A stretch of DNA of 64,000 bases from Thauera humireducens (GCF_001051995.2 NZ_CP014646.1:3658001-3722000), one strand, 5' to 3'. Numbered from the stretch's first letter, positions 46,257 through 55,813 are shown. Program-made: numbers and translations. Notes: a model not told the origin generated them from the letters alone.

Positions 46257-48458
46257 ATGGGCGCCTTGTCCCGTGGGGCGCCGATGGGGGCGGCCGTTGT
46301 GCTGGTGGCGCTATGGCCTGCATTCGGCCCGTTGCTTCTCGCGGTGGCGGTGGGACTGGCCCTGCACGCCGCGCTACGCCCGACCGGGCGGGTGCCCGCA
46401 TTGGCGCTTGCGGCGAAGCTGGCGTGGGCGTGTGTGGTCGCACTCGCCTGGCACTTCGGCGCCGACCGGTTCGAGCTGCGCTACGTCTGGCTCTACAGCA
46501 GCGCCGAGTTGCCCTTGCACCTGAAGGTCGCCAACCTGTGGGGCGGCGACGAGGGCACGACGCTGATGCTCGCCGCCTGCTGTCTCGGCCTTGCAGCGCG
46601 CCGGGCTGGCGTTGGCGCCGATCCAGCCCGTTTTTCGCTCAGCGCCGCGATCGCCGCGTGGTTGGGGCTGACGGCACTGTGGCTGGCGCCTTTTGCCACG
46701 ACGCCGGCCGAGTGGCTGGCGCAGTCGCCGTCGCAGGGCATGAACGCCCACCTGATGAAGCCCTGGATGCTGTTCCATGCGCCGCTGGTGCTGGCAGCCT
46801 ATGCGTGGACACTGGCGCTCGCGGCACCGGCGCTCGATGCCCTGCGCGGCGTGTCGGCGCGGTGGTCCGCGCTTGCGCAAGAGCATGCGCGCCGTGCCTG
46901 GCTGGTGCTCACCGCGGGCATCGGCTTTGGCATGCTGTGGGCGTTCGAGGATGCGATGTACGGGCAGGTGTGGCATTGGGATCCGGTACAGACTGCGGTC
47001 TTCTGCCTGTGGTGCCTGCTGGGTGCCCATCTGCACGGCGTGGCCGGCTGGGGCGTGGGCCGCCCGCATTGGCGGGCGATGCCGTGGGCCGGCGTGCTCG
47101 CTGCGGCGGCCGTCCCACTGGCGATGGCAGTAACGCGTAATCCGGTACTCGCAAGTTCGCATCGCTATGTGGGCGCCGATTCCTGGATGGCGCATCTTGC
47201 GCTCGGTGCTGCACTCTTGCTGATCGCCACGGGGTGCGCGGTGGCGGGCCGGGGCGCGGGTAGGGCAACGCGAAACGATGTGGACCGGCGGGCCCGGTTC
47301 ATGGGGCTGCGCGCGCCCTCCGGGTTGTGGCTGGCCCAGCTGTGCTTCCTGGGCGCTGCGGCGGTCGCCGCCGTGCAGTTGCTGTCTGCGTTTGGTGCCG
47401 GTGTGCTGCAGCTGCCCCGGCCCGAGGCGTACAAGCCGTTTCTCGCGATGCTGAGCAACCTGACGACCGGCAGCGAGCTGGCAGCCCTGCGCGCGGCCTT
47501 CGAGCAGTGGGACGTGGACGGCTATGTGCTCGCCGCTCACCTCCTGTTGCCGCTGGCCGGGTTCGGGCTGGTTGGCGGCTGGTACTTCTTCCGGCGGATC
47601 TCGGTGGTGGCTGGGCGCCTGTCCCTGCTGCTGGCGGTGGTGGCGATCGGGGGCAACGCGGCGTGGGGCGGCGTGGTGACGCGGTCGTATGCGGGTGAGG
47701 GCATCCTGTCGCAGCAGATCGTGGCCGTGTTGCCGTGGCTCGATGCGAGCTTGATCGGTGGTGCCTACCTTGCCCTCGGCGGCATTGCGTGGGCGGCGCA
47801 CGTCCTGCGCCGGCAGGGTCGCAAGGCGGTGGCGAGCGTCGTGCCGTTGGCAGCGATTCACGCCGGCGTCGCGCTGGCCTTGTGGGGGGGCTTGTTGGCG
47901 ACGGCGCTCAACAGCTATACCCAGCACGAGATTGCCTTCGACGGCGGCCCGAGCGCCTGGGCGACGGATCGCCATGGCTATGCGCTCCGGCTTGCGGAGA
48001 TCCGTGTCGGGGCGGCGAACGATGGTGCGGTCGGCGCGCAGTCCGTGGTGCAGGCCTTGACGACGATCGAGGTGCGCGGCCCGGACGGTGAACGGCTCGA
48101 CGGGCAGACCCTGTACCGGGATGCGAGGGCGCCGTCCGAGCGCTTCGATGGGCCGCTGCGGCAGGTGTGCGAGCTGCTCGACTATCGCTACGCACGTCAT
48201 GTCGGCACGCCGGGTTATCTGCTGCAGCCGCTGATCGACCAGGGCTGGGCGCGCTCGGTGCAGTTCTGGGTGTCGCCGGCCGCTGTCGTCGGGGCCCTCG
48301 ATGGGTCAGGCGGCGGACCTGCGATCGTGGTGGTGAAGGTGTTCCCCTTCATGTCCTTGTTGTGGATCGGCCTGCTGCTGCTCCTGTTCGGCAGCGCGTG
48401 GCTGGCCTTGTCCGGCGCGCGCGGCGTGCGTCGGGGGCGGCGCGGCGCGACGAGTTGA
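46257..48458 (+). CDS. Divergent CcmF-like cytochrome c maturation protein
   Basis: A 733-residue membrane protein with about 15 hydrophobic segments and the CcmF/CycK heme-handling signature: WGGDEGT near residue 94 and WHWDPVQTAVFCLWCLLGAHLHG near 238, the WWD-type tryptophan motif with downstream histidine. CcmF ligates heme to CxxCH apocytochromes in the periplasm. It differs from housekeeping CcmF (WGGWWFWDPVENA) and stands without other ccm genes. It follows the qhp cluster, so it may serve diheme QhpA. The start at 46257 follows the mini-ORF; an alternative ATG lies at 46284. Confidence 0.8.
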   Translation: MGALSRGAPMGAAVVLVALWPAFGPLLLAVAVGLALHAALRPTGRVPALALAAKLAWACVVALAWHFGADRFELRYVWLYSSAELPLHLKVANLWGGDEGTTLMLAACCLGLAARRAGVGADPARFSLSAAIAAWLGLTALWLAPFATTPAEWLAQSPSQGMNAHLMKPWMLFHAPLVLAAYAWTLALAAPALDALRGVSARWSALAQEHARRAWLVLTAGIGFGMLWAFEDAMYGQVWHWDPVQTAVFCLWCLLGAHLHGVAGWGVGRPHWRAMPWAGVLAAAAVPLAMAVTRNPVLASSHRYVGADSWMAHLALGAALLLIATGCAVAGRGAGRATRNDVDRRARFMGLRAPSGLWLAQLCFLGAAAVAAVQLLSAFGAGVLQLPRPEAYKPFLAMLSNLTTGSELAALRAAFEQWDVDGYVLAAHLLLPLAGFGLVGGWYFFRRISVVAGRLSLLLAVVAIGGNAAWGGVVTRSYAGEGILSQQIVAVLPWLDASLIGGAYLALGGIAWAAHVLRRQGRKAVASVVPLAAIHAGVALALWGGLLATALNSYTQHEIAFDGGPSAWATDRHGYALRLAEIRVGAANDGAVGAQSVVQALTTIEVRGPDGERLDGQTLYRDARAPSERFDGPLRQVCELLDYRYARHVGTPGYLLQPLIDQGWARSVQFWVSPAAVVGALDGSGGGPAIVVVKVFPFMSLLWIGLLLLLFGSAWLALSGARGVRRGRRGATS

Positions 48459-48557
48459 TGCGCCGGCCGCGGTCGGAGCACGGCGGGCCACGCATCAACT
48501 CAGCGTTCTGCAACAAGCGGATACAATCCTGCTTTCTGTGCATTCGGAATCAAGAAC

Positions 48558-50012
48558 ATGCAAGCAGCAGTGGATTGGATCAACGGTTGGGTGTGGAGTC
48601 CCGCACTCGTTTACCTGTGCCTCGCCGTGGGCCTGTACTTCTCGGTTCGCACCCGCTTCCTGCAGGTTCGCCATATTGGCGAGATGGTGAGGCAGATGTT
48701 CTCCGGCAAGAGTTCGTCGGCCGGTGTGTCCTCCTTTCAGGCGCTGACCATCGCCCTTTCCGGGCGCGTGGGCACCGGCAACATCGCGGGAGTCGCGACT
48801 GCGATCGGCTTCGGCGGTCCGGGTGCGATCTTCTGGATGTGGATGGTCGCCTTCCTCGGGGCGGCAACGGCCTACATCGAATCGACGCTGGGGCAGATCT
48901 ACAAGACCGAGCACCATGGCCTGTATCGTGGCGGCCCGGCCTACTTCATTGAAAAGGGCCTGGGCTGGCGCGCGTACGCGATCGTGTTCGCAGTGGCGAC
49001 GCTGATCGCGTGCGGCGTGCTGCTGCCGGGCGTGCAGACGAACAGCATCGCCGCGGGCATGCAGAATGCCTTCGGGATTGCGCCGGCGGTGACCGGCACC
49101 CTCATCGTGATCCTGCTGGGCCTGATCATCTTCGGTGGCGTGCGTCGCATCGCACAGGTGACGCAGATCGTGGTGCCCTTCATGGCGCTGGGCTACATCC
49201 TCGCCGCGGCCGTGGTCGTGCTGCTCAACATCGAGAAGCTGCCGGGCGTGATTTCCCTGATCGTTTCGTCGGCCTTCGGTGTCGAGGCGGGTTTCGGCGC
49301 GATGATCGGACTGGCGATCCAGTGGGGTGTGAAGCGTGGCGTGTATTCGAACGAAGCGGGCCAGGGCACCGGCCCCCATGCAGCCGCCGCGGCCGAGGTG
49401 AGCCACCCCGCGGCGCAGGGCCTGGTGCAGGCCTTCTCGATCTATGTCGATACGCTCTTCGTGTGCACCGCGACTGCCTTCATGATCCTGATCACCGGCA
49501 CCTACAACGTGACCGGCGCGGACGGGACGCAGGTATTCACCGGCCTGGCCAACATCGCCGCGGGTACGGGCTTCACCCAGGCTGCGATGGAGTCGGTGCT
49601 GCCGGGCTTCGGCGCCGTGTTCGTGGCCATCGCGCTGTTCTTCTTCGCCTTCACGACGGTGCTGGCCTACTACTACATTGCCGAGACGAACCTCGCTTAC
49701 CTGACCCGCAACATCCGTTCCGATGCGCTGATGTTCGTGTTGCGGATCGCGCTGATCGGTTCTGCCCTCTACGGCTGCGTACGGACCAGCGACCTCGCCT
49801 GGGGGCTGGGCGACATCGGCGTGGGTATCATGGCGTGGCTCAACATCGTAGCCATCCTGGTGCTGCAGAAGCCGGCGATGCTGGCGCTGAGGGACTATGA
49901 GGCGCAGCAGGCAAAGGGCCGGATCCAGCCTGTGTTCGATCCGCGTGCGCTCGGGATCGAAAACGCCGACTTGTGGGTCAAACGCGCAGACAAGCGCGAC
50001 GGTCGCGCTTGA
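48558..50012 (+). CDS. Sodium:alanine symporter family (AGCS) transporter
   Basis: A 484-residue inner-membrane transporter with about 11 segments. The family signature GRVGTGNIAGVATAIGFGGPGAIFWMW (about residues 70-96) and SNEAGQGTGPHAAAAAE are both present, as in Na+- or H+-coupled alanine/glycine carriers. It imports a small neutral amino acid. It appears monocistronic, with a short AT-richer stretch (GATACAAT, 48520-48527) upstream as a weak promoter candidate. Confidence 0.94.
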   Translation: MQAAVDWINGWVWSPALVYLCLAVGLYFSVRTRFLQVRHIGEMVRQMFSGKSSSAGVSSFQALTIALSGRVGTGNIAGVATAIGFGGPGAIFWMWMVAFLGAATAYIESTLGQIYKTEHHGLYRGGPAYFIEKGLGWRAYAIVFAVATLIACGVLLPGVQTNSIAAGMQNAFGIAPAVTGTLIVILLGLIIFGGVRRIAQVTQIVVPFMALGYILAAAVVVLLNIEKLPGVISLIVSSAFGVEAGFGAMIGLAIQWGVKRGVYSNEAGQGTGPHAAAAAEVSHPAAQGLVQAFSIYVDTLFVCTATAFMILITGTYNVTGADGTQVFTGLANIAAGTGFTQAAMESVLPGFGAVFVAIALFFFAFTTVLAYYYIAETNLAYLTRNIRSDALMFVLRIALIGSALYGCVRTSDLAWGLGDIGVGIMAWLNIVAILVLQKPAMLALRDYEAQQAKGRIQPVFDPRALGIENADLWVKRADKRDGRA

Positions 50013-50074
50013 ACGGTGTCGAATGCGCTGGCGGTCGTGTCCGCTGGCGTATCTTTCGTCATTGAAGGAGAAGC

Positions 50075-50980
50075 ATGCAGATCGTACTCATCAGCGGCCT
50101 GTCGGGATCCGGCAAGAGCATCGCCCTCAACGTGCTCGAGGACGCCGCCTATTACGTCGTGGATAACCTGCCGGCGGTGTTGCTGCCGCAACTTGTGACG
50201 CATCTGCGAGGGGCGGGCTGGCGGCGTGTGGCGGTGGCGGTCGACATGCGCTCGGGTGCGAGCATCGCGGCTCTCCCGAACCAGGTCGATGCCTTGCGCG
50301 AAGCGGGGCACGATCTGCGTTTCATCTTCCTCGAAGCGCGCGATGATGCGCTGCTTGCGCGCTTCTCGGAGACGCGGCGGCGCCACCCGATGGCAGGCGA
50401 GGGCGTCACGGTCGCGGAGGCCATCCAGCGCGAGCGCGATGCGCTGGCCCAGATTGCCGAACTCGGCCACCGCATCGACACCAGCGACCTGCATCCCAAT
50501 ACGCTGCGTGCGTGGGTGAAGGATTTCATCGAGATCGAGGCGAGCGACGGGCTGACGCTGATGTTCCAGTCCTTCGGCTTCAAGTATGGCATTCCGCTCG
50601 ATGCCGACCTGGTGTTCGATGTCCGCTGCCTGCCCAATCCCCATTACGACCCGGCCCTGCGTCCCCTGACCGGTCGTGATGAGCCGGTGATCGAGTTCCT
50701 GCAGAAGCTGCCCGAAGTCGGAAAGATGGCGGAGGATATCCGCAAGTTCATCGGCAACTGGCTGCCGGCCTATGTGCGCGACAACCGCAGCTATCTGACG
50801 GTTGCAATCGGCTGCACCGGCGGGCAGCACCGCTCGGTCTATCTGGCCGAATGGCTGGCGGCCCGCTTCCGTGACCAGGTTCGGGTGATCGTCCGCCATC
50901 GGTCCGCCGCGCGACGCGCCGCCGACCGTGAAGCGGCCGCTGCACAGTCTGCCCGGCCGGTGGTCTCGTCTGCGTCGTGA
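50075..50980 (+). CDS. rapZ: RNase adapter protein RapZ
   Basis: A 301-residue P-loop protein. Walker A GLSGSGKS is at residues 8-15, and the C-terminal RNA-binding and dimerisation part ends with the conserved [16 protein letters not shown]. RapZ controls glucosamine-6-phosphate synthesis by guiding RNase E to GlmZ in enterobacteria; in betaproteobacteria it has the same fold but possibly other RNA partners. GAAGGAGAAGC precedes the ATG. The downstream gene starts inside its stop codon region. Confidence 0.95.
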   Translation: MQIVLISGLSGSGKSIALNVLEDAAYYVVDNLPAVLLPQLVTHLRGAGWRRVAVAVDMRSGASIAALPNQVDALREAGHDLRFIFLEARDDALLARFSETRRRHPMAGEGVTVAEAIQRERDALAQIAELGHRIDTSDLHPNTLRAWVKDFIEIEASDGLTLMFQSFGFKYGIPLDADLVFDVRCLPNPHYDPALRPLTGRDEPVIEFLQKLPEVGKMAEDIRKFIGNWLPAYVRDNRSYLTVAIGCTGGQHRSVYLAEWLAARFRDQVRVIVRHRSAARRAADREAAAAQSARPVVSSAS

Positions 50981-51366
50981 GTCCGGAGCCTGCCGCCTGG
51001 CGAGCCTTGCTCCGCCCGGGCGACGTGTTGGTTGTGCTGGGCGGCGTGCTGGTGTGCGGGTATTCGCTGGTCGCGCTGTGGCAGGGAGGGCGGCCGGATG
51101 CCGCCATTGTCCGCGCGGGCGGCAAGGTCGTCGCCGAGGTCGATCTCAAGTCCGCCCGCATCATCGACGTGCCCGGCCCGATCGGCACCACCCGCATCGA
51201 GATCCAGCCCGGTCGCGCCCGCGTTGCGGCGGACCCCGGTCCGCGCCAGTACTGCGTGCGTCAGGGGTGGCTGACCCAGGCCGGCGCTGTGGCGATCTGT
51301 GCGCCGAACGAGGTCAGCCTGAGCCTGAGCGGGCGCGGCACCGATTATGACTCCCTCAACTATTGA
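50977..51366 (+). CDS. NusG domain II-like membrane-anchored protein
   Basis: A 129-residue protein with one N-terminal membrane segment ([24 protein letters not shown]) and a C-terminal NusG domain II-like fold ([23 protein letters not shown]), as seen in proteins accompanying flavin-transfer or redox genes. It uses a GTG start that overlaps the rapZ stop. Its end overlaps the next gene by 20 bases, so the three are coupled. Its exact role is unknown. Confidence 0.82.
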   Translation: MSPEPAAWRALLRPGDVLVVLGGVLVCGYSLVALWQGGRPDAAIVRAGGKVVAEVDLKSARIIDVPGPIGTTRIEIQPGRARVAADPGPRQYCVRQGWLTQAGAVAICAPNEVSLSLSGRGTDYDSLNY

Positions 51367-51910
51367 ACTCGTCCCCACGGAGAAAGACCGCCGCATTGCC
51401 CGTCATGCGGCGGCGGCGATCGTCCTGACGGTGGCCGAGGCAGCCATCCCGCTGCCGCTGCCGGGGGTCAAGCCGGGCTTGGCGAACATCGTTACCCTGA
51501 TCGTGCTGGCGCGCTGGGGATGGCGCGAGGCGGTGTGGGTGGCATTGCTGCGCGTGCTGGCGGGCAGTCTGCTGCTGGGCCAGTTCCTGGCGCCAGGCTT
51601 CTTCCTGAGCCTGTCGGGCGCCATTGCCAGCCTCGTGGTGCTGGGCTTGGCAATGCACTTGCCCCGGCGCTGGTTCGGTCCGGTCAGCCACAGCATCCTG
51701 GCCGCGTTTGCGCATATCGGTGCGCAACTGGTCGTGGCCCGCCTGTGGCTGGTGCCGCACGACGGCGTGTTCTATCTGCTGCCGGTCTTCGCCTTGGCTG
51801 CCGTGGTCTTCGGGCTGGTCAACGGTCTCGTCGCGGCGCGCCTGCTCGAGGAACTGCACGGCGCGGCACGCGCCGTTTCGAAAGCTTCCGCCACAACGCC
51901 GGAACACTGA
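51347..51910 (+). CDS. Gx transporter family membrane protein
   Basis: A 187-residue integral membrane protein with about five helices, related to the heptaprenyl diphosphate synthase component I / Gx transporter family (GVKPGLANIVTLIVLARWGWREAVWVALLRV is the family core). It is probably an S-component-like carrier of a small substrate. It overlaps the preceding gene by 20 bases. The pair NusG-domain-II plus Gx is often found together near ApbE-type flavin transferases; no complete one is here. Confidence 0.85.
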   Translation: MTPSTIELVPTEKDRRIARHAAAAIVLTVAEAAIPLPLPGVKPGLANIVTLIVLARWGWREAVWVALLRVLAGSLLLGQFLAPGFFLSLSGAIASLVVLGLAMHLPRRWFGPVSHSILAAFAHIGAQLVVARLWLVPHDGVFYLLPVFALAAVVFGLVNGLVAARLLEELHGAARAVSKASATTPEH

Positions 51911-51966
51911 CGGCACACGCGCGTCCAACCTGGCACTTCGGGGTGCAAGCAAGGATGGAGGCACGG

Positions 51967-52203
51967 ATGAAGCGTGGCTGGTGGCGCTGGTTGTCCGCTG
52001 CGATCGCGGCAATGTGCGGGGTTGCATTCGGCTGGGTGGCGGGCACCGGCGTGGCGCGCGCGGACTCGCCTCCCGTGGCGGCGAGCGCGCCCGCCGCCCG
52101 GGTTGTCGGTGCGATGCGCGCCGATCAGACGTTCTTGGAGAACCACTCCAGCAGGCGCTTCCAGCCATCCTCGGCTTCGGTCTTGCGGAAGCTCGGGCGG
52201 TAG
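51967..52203 (+). pseudogene. Orphan signal-peptide ORF, probably a gene remnant
   Basis: A 78-codon frame with a good Shine-Dalgarno (GGAGGCACGG) and a classic signal peptide (MKRGWWRWLSAAIAAMCGVAF ... ARADS). After about 52 residues it runs antisense through the 3' end of the dienelactone-hydrolase gene, where the residues look random. Most likely the 5' end of an exported protein gene whose body was lost, or a very short exported peptide. It follows the Gx transporter gene in the same direction. Confidence 0.4.
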
Positions 52204-53006
52204 TCGGCGTGGAAGGCATGCGGGGCGTCGGGATAGACGATGATGTCGCCCGGCTTGCCGGCAGCCTTGATCGCCTCGCGCATGGCCTCGACATCGTCGA
52301 GCGGAATGCCCTGGTCCTGGCCGCCGTAGAGGCCGAGCACCGGTGCGTTCAGGTTTGCGGCGACGTCGATCGGCTGCTTCGGCTGGTTGTCCGAGGGGGC
52401 GCCGTCGAGCCGGCCATACCAGGCGACACCCGCCTTGAGCTTCGGGTTGTGCGCAGCGTACAGCCAGGTGATGCGTCCACCCCAGCAGAAGCCGGTGATG
52501 GCCAGGCGCGCAGCATCGCCGCCGCGGGTGACGGCCCACTCGGCGCAGGCGTCGAGGTCGGCCATGACCTGCGCGTCCGGTACCTTCGACACGATCGACG
52601 ACAGGATGTCGGCGACATTCTCGAGCTTGGTCGGGTCGCCCTGGCGGAAGAACAGCTCCGGCGCGATCGCCAGGTAGCCCTGCTTGGCCAGGCGGCGGCA
52701 GACGTCGCGGATGTGCTCGTGGACGCCGAAGATCTCCTGCACGACGAGCACGACCGGCAGCTTTTCGCCCTGGGCAGGGCGGGCATAGTAGACCGGCAGT
52801 TCGCTGCCGCTCGCCTTGACCGTGGCGCTGCCGGCGTCGAGGCCGCTGGCGTCGGTCGTGATCACGGTACTGGCCTGCACGGGCTGGACCGCAAGCGCGA
52901 ATCCTGCTGCGGCGAGGGTCGTCACGAAGCCGCGGCGGTTCATCTGTGCGGTAGGCAGCAGGCTGTCGAAGGCGGCCTGGTCGAGTTCGGTGCTGCGTTC
53001 ACTCAT
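52125..53006 (-). CDS. Dienelactone hydrolase family protein, Tat-exported
   Basis: A 293-residue alpha/beta hydrolase. The N-terminus has a Tat-type signal starting at about residue 26 ([24 protein letters not shown]), so it is probably periplasmic. The catalytic cysteine/serine elbow is [14 protein letters not shown], where cysteine is typical of dienelactone hydrolases. The acid and base residues are in [11 protein letters not shown] and [10 protein letters not shown]. The substrate is unclear; true chlorocatechol genes are absent. GGAGAACAAC precedes the ATG at 53006; the frame continues upstream without similarity. Confidence 0.9.
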   Translation of the reverse strand: MSERSTELDQAAFDSLLPTAQMNRRGFVTTLAAAGFALAVQPVQASTVITTDASGLDAGSATVKASGSELPVYYARPAQGEKLPVVLVVQEIFGVHEHIRDVCRRLAKQGYLAIAPELFFRQGDPTKLENVADILSSIVSKVPDAQVMADLDACAEWAVTRGGDAARLAITGFCWGGRITWLYAAHNPKLKAGVAWYGRLDGAPSDNQPKQPIDVAANLNAPVLGLYGGQDQGIPLDDVEAMREAIKAAGKPGDIIVYPDAPHAFHADYRPSFRKTEAEDGWKRLLEWFSKNV

Positions 53007-53163
53007 GTTGTTCTCCGTTTTCCAGGGGGGCTGAGCCATTTGGCGATGGCGGTCAGAGGGCGCTGAGCCGTGTGTGCGGGCACAAGCCCCATCGTGACAG
53101 CACCCGCGACGCAATGTTCCGCATCACGGTGCTCCGACGCTCCTGCTCGCCCGGCAGACTGAC

Positions 53164-53195
53164 AAAAAAAGACCCCTGCGAATCGGCAGGGGTCT
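53164..53195 (-). terminator. Intrinsic terminator of infA
   Basis: A 10-bp perfect stem (53170-53179 with 53186-53195) with a 6-base loop is followed on the minus strand by seven T residues (53164-53170). It sits 15 bases after the infA stop. Confidence 0.9.
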
Positions 53196-53210
53196 GCGGG
53201 GCTGAGCGTT

Positions 53211-53477
53211 TCAGCGGCGGCGCGGCGGCGGTGCCGAGGCCGAGCCGGCCGGGCGGCCGGGCAGGTGGCGGAAGGTGATCCGCCCCTTGGTCAGATCATA
53301 GGGCGACATCTCGAGCGAGACGTTGTCACCGGCGATGATGCGGATATGGTGCTTGCGCATCTTGCCGCCGGAGTAGGCGATCAGGTTGTGGCCGTTGTCC
53401 AGCGTAACGCGATAGCGTCCGTCGGGCAGGACTTCGGTAACCGATCCGTGCATTTCAATGAGTTCTTCCTTGGCCAT
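53211..53477 (-). CDS. infA: Translation initiation factor IF-1 with C-terminal extension
   Basis: An 88-residue IF-1. The OB fold is complete ([48 protein letters not shown]). IF-1 usually has 71-73 residues; this one adds about 15 ending ASAPPPRRR, a basic tail. Such extended copies occur in beta-proteobacteria beside a standard ribosomal-operon copy, and may be a cold- or stress-used version. It is monocistronic with its own terminator. GGAGCCCAAAC precedes the ATG. Confidence 0.93.
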   Translation of the reverse strand: MAKEELIEMHGSVTEVLPDGRYRVTLDNGHNLIAYSGGKMRKHHIRIIAGDNVSLEMSPYDLTKGRITFRHLPGRPAGSASAPPPRRR

Positions 53478-54018
53478 GTTTGGGCTCCTTGTCGTTGTGC
53501 CGGCGCATGCCTGAAGAGTGCGGCGGCTAGGCGCTCGTCTCCGCCGGGGCGAGCATGAGGCCGGAGGGCTGCGCGAGTGGCGCAGCAGGCGGACCGGCCG
53601 GGCCTGCGAAAAAGGGGCAGGCCGCGCGAAAATCTGGAACGATTGCACGCGCGCGCCACAAGGCACAGGCGTGAGCGGCGCGTTTGATACCGGTGGCGCG
53701 CTGCATTACGGACGACCCCGTCTGCGAAGGGAGATCGCGTCTGTCCTGCGACGCTTGGGCGCAGGAGGTGTCTCGGAGAAACCGGGCGGTACCGCAAGGG
53801 AACGCCGGATGACACGGCAAGGGTTTGCGGGAGGAGGGGAACGCCTTCGCAGGTCGCGTGATGTCATCCAGACCACGCGCGCACGATGCCGTTGCGACTT
53901 TGGCGCCGATGTAGCCCGTTGCCGGGATCAATAGGTCAAAAGCCAGTTCTCTGCACCCGGCATTCTACCTGCCACGAGGCGGGTCTGTCCAATCGACCAG
54001 TGCAGCTCGACCGCTGGT
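53478..54018. other. 541-bp intergenic region between infA and the DUF188 gene
   Basis: No frame here has a start signal, family similarity or a plausible protein. One inverted repeat (GGGCCTGC ... GCAGGCC, around 53599-53625) could form a hairpin in the infA leader RNA. The long leader would fit post-transcriptional control of infA, but nothing proves it. Confidence 0.4.
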
Positions 54019-54471
54019 TCAGCCTTGAGGGCGCTTGTGCAGGAAGCTGTCCAACCGGCTGGCGAACGCCTTGCTGTCACCGGCACTGAAGGCCGCGGGC
54101 CCGCCGGTGTCGACGCCGGTGCTCCGCAGCGTATCCATGAAGTTGCGCATGTCCAGTAGCTCGCGGATGTTTTCCTTGCCGAAGAGTTCACCTCTCGGCG
54201 AAAGAGCCTGGGCATCCTTGGCGACAACATCGGCTGCCAGCGGAATATCGGCGGTGATCACGAGGTCGCCCGCGGAGACGTGAGCGGCAATGTACTTGTC
54301 GGCCTCGTCGAACCCTCCTGGAACCTGGACCATGCGGATATGCGGCGAGGCCGGCACCCGCAGGTACTGATTCGCGACCAGGGTCAGGGTGCGTCGTGTG
54401 CGCTCGGCCGCGCGGAAGAGAATCTCCTTGACGACGACGGGGCAGGCGTCGGCATCGACCCAGATATGCAT
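54019..54471 (-). CDS. yaiI: YaiI/UPF0178 (DUF188) family protein
   Basis: A 150-residue protein of the DUF188 family. [22 protein letters not shown] is the family's N-terminal signature, with a PIN-like acidic pair (DADAC). [13 protein letters not shown] and [23 protein letters not shown] are also diagnostic. The fold suggests a nuclease-like role but none is shown. It lies downstream of the tRNA-Lys terminator and is probably monocistronic. Confidence 0.92.
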   Translation of the reverse strand: MHIWVDADACPVVVKEILFRAAERTRRTLTLVANQYLRVPASPHIRMVQVPGGFDEADKYIAAHVSAGDLVITADIPLAADVVAKDAQALSPRGELFGKENIRELLDMRNFMDTLRSTGVDTGGPAAFSAGDSKAFASRLDSFLHKRPQG

Positions 54472-54487
54472 GGCGCGAGCGTCCTTG

Positions 54488-54522
54488 AAAAAGAAAATGC
54501 CCCGACCGAAGCCGAGGCATTT
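54488..54522 (-). terminator. Intrinsic terminator after tRNA-Lys
   Basis: On the minus strand a 12-bp stem (54495-54506 with 54511-54522, including three G-U pairs) is capped by a cUUCGg tetraloop and followed by TCTTTTT. It lies between the tRNA-Lys gene and the DUF188 gene and should end the tRNA transcript. Confidence 0.85.
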
Positions 54523-54531
54523 CCCTGATTC

Positions 54532-54607
54532 TGGTAGGCCGTGCGGGACTCGAACCTGCGACCAACGGATTAAAAGTCCGCTGCTCTACCAACTGAGCTA
54601 ACGACCC
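54532..54607 (-). tRNA. tRNA-Lys (anticodon TTT)
   Basis: A 76-base tRNA with genome-encoded CCA. The D arm (TAGCTCAGTTGGTAGAGCA), the anticodon loop CTTTTAA and the T arm GGTTCGAGTCC are intact. The acceptor stem pairs fully, with a G-U at 1-72. The anticodon reads AAA/AAG. Confidence 0.97.
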
Positions 54608-54621
54608 AAAAGTGAGGCGGA

Positions 54622-54650
54622 ATTTTAGGGTGCCAGTCGACGCGCGTCAA
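54622..54650 (-). promoter_or_regulatory. Sigma-70 promoter of tRNA-Lys
   Basis: On the minus strand TTGACG (-35, 54645-54650) and TAAAAT (-10, 54622-54627) are spaced exactly 17 bases, about 14 bases before the tRNA 5' end. This is the cleanest promoter in the window. Confidence 0.85.
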
Positions 54651-54706
54651 GGTGCAAATTGCAGGCCGGCGCGCGGGGCTGGCCGGGACTGCAGCGCAGG
54701 CGCTGA

Positions 54707-55813
54707 TCAGGCCTCTCGCATCATCATCCAGTACTGGATCTTCATCGTCACCGCCGAACCGGCGATGATGGCGGCGGTCGTGATGATCGAGCCAAGTGCC
54801 AGGGTGGACAAACCGGTAATGCCCTGGCCGATGGTGCAGCCCAGGGCGGTGACGCCACCGAAGCCCATCAGGATGCCGCCGATCATGTGGCGGACGAGGT
54901 CGGGCGCGTCGCGGAAGCCTTCGATGCGGAAGCTGCGCGTGACGACTGCATGCAGTGCGGCGCCGGCGATGACACCGAGCGCGCTCGCGATGCCGAAGGT
55001 GACGACCCGGCTGCTGTCGCTCCACAGCATCAGCAATTCGAGCGTGAACGCCATCGGCGCGACGAACGTGAGCGATTCGGCGCGCCCGCTGTTGGTGCCG
55101 ATGAAGGCTTCCTCCAGCGTCTCGGGATGTTCGGCGACATAGCCGATGTGCCCGGAGACGTACCACGCAGCCACCACCGTCGCACCGATCACCGCCCCGC
55201 CCAGCAGTACGTCGGCCTGGCGCGCCTCGCGATTGGCGAGCGCCCAGATCAGCAGGGCGCCGCCGATGACGCCCGCTGCAAGCGCCAGCGCGGTCGGCGC
55301 ATCAACGCCGGCCGCCGAGATGAACGACGGGATGTCCTGCCCGTGCGTCAGGTCGGTGGCGACGCTGTCGAGATAGCGCACGCGCCAGACACCGAACAGG
55401 CCGCGCAGCGTCATGTATGCACTGATGCCGAGGAAGACGAACACGATAAGCGACTTCAGATTGCCGCCGCCGATGCGGATCAGTGTCTTGCTGCCACAGC
55501 CCGAGGCGAGCGTCATGCCCACGCCGAAGGCGAGGCCGCCCACGATGTGCGACAGCCAAGCCAGTCGGCTGCCGGTGTAGATGGATTTGGATGCGTCGAA
55601 CACACCGGCGTACTGCAGCGCCGCGGTGCCGAGAATGGCGACGGCGACGGCCAGCGCCCACATGCGCATGCGGCTCCAGTCACCCATGTTGACGATGTCG
55701 GAGACGGCGCCCATCGTGCAGAAGTTCGTACGGCTGGCGACCAGTCCGAACACCGTGCCGATGACGAAGGCGAGCCACACGATGGTGGAGGCGGATACGA
55801 GCGTTTCTTCCAT
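54707..55813 (-). CDS. YeeE/YedE family sulfur transporter
   Basis: A 368-residue membrane protein with about ten helices of the YeeE/YedE family, whose members import thiosulfate or related sulfur species. The conserved cysteines are present: NFCTMGA, SGCGSKTLIRIGGGN and LGCTIGQGITG. It appears to be a single-polypeptide form. The start at 55813 (MEETLVSAST) is preferred; an in-frame ATG at 55843 also exists, and neither has a clear ribosome binding site. It probably supplies sulfur for tRNA thiolation or other uses. Confidence 0.9.
   Translation of the reverse strand: MEETLVSASTIVWLAFVIGTVFGLVASRTNFCTMGAVSDIVNMGDWSRMRMWALAVAVAILGTAALQYAGVFDASKSIYTGSRLAWLSHIVGGLAFGVGMTLASGCGSKTLIRIGGGNLKSLIVFVFLGISAYMTLRGLFGVWRVRYLDSVATDLTHGQDIPSFISAAGVDAPTALALAAGVIGGALLIWALANREARQADVLLGGAVIGATVVAAWYVSGHIGYVAEHPETLEEAFIGTNSGRAESLTFVAPMAFTLELLMLWSDSSRVVTFGIASALGVIAGAALHAVVTRSFRIEGFRDAPDLVRHMIGGILMGFGGVTALGCTIGQGITGLSTLALGSIITTAAIIAGSAVTMKIQYWMMMREA

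Noticed and set aside
53527..53931. A 134-codon minus-strand frame between infA and the DUF188 gene
   Set aside because: No ribosome binding site, no motif, composition like random GC-rich DNA.
54532..54607. tRNA-Lys as an integration site
   Set aside because: No integrase, no direct repeat of the tRNA 3' end nearby, and housekeeping genes on both sides.
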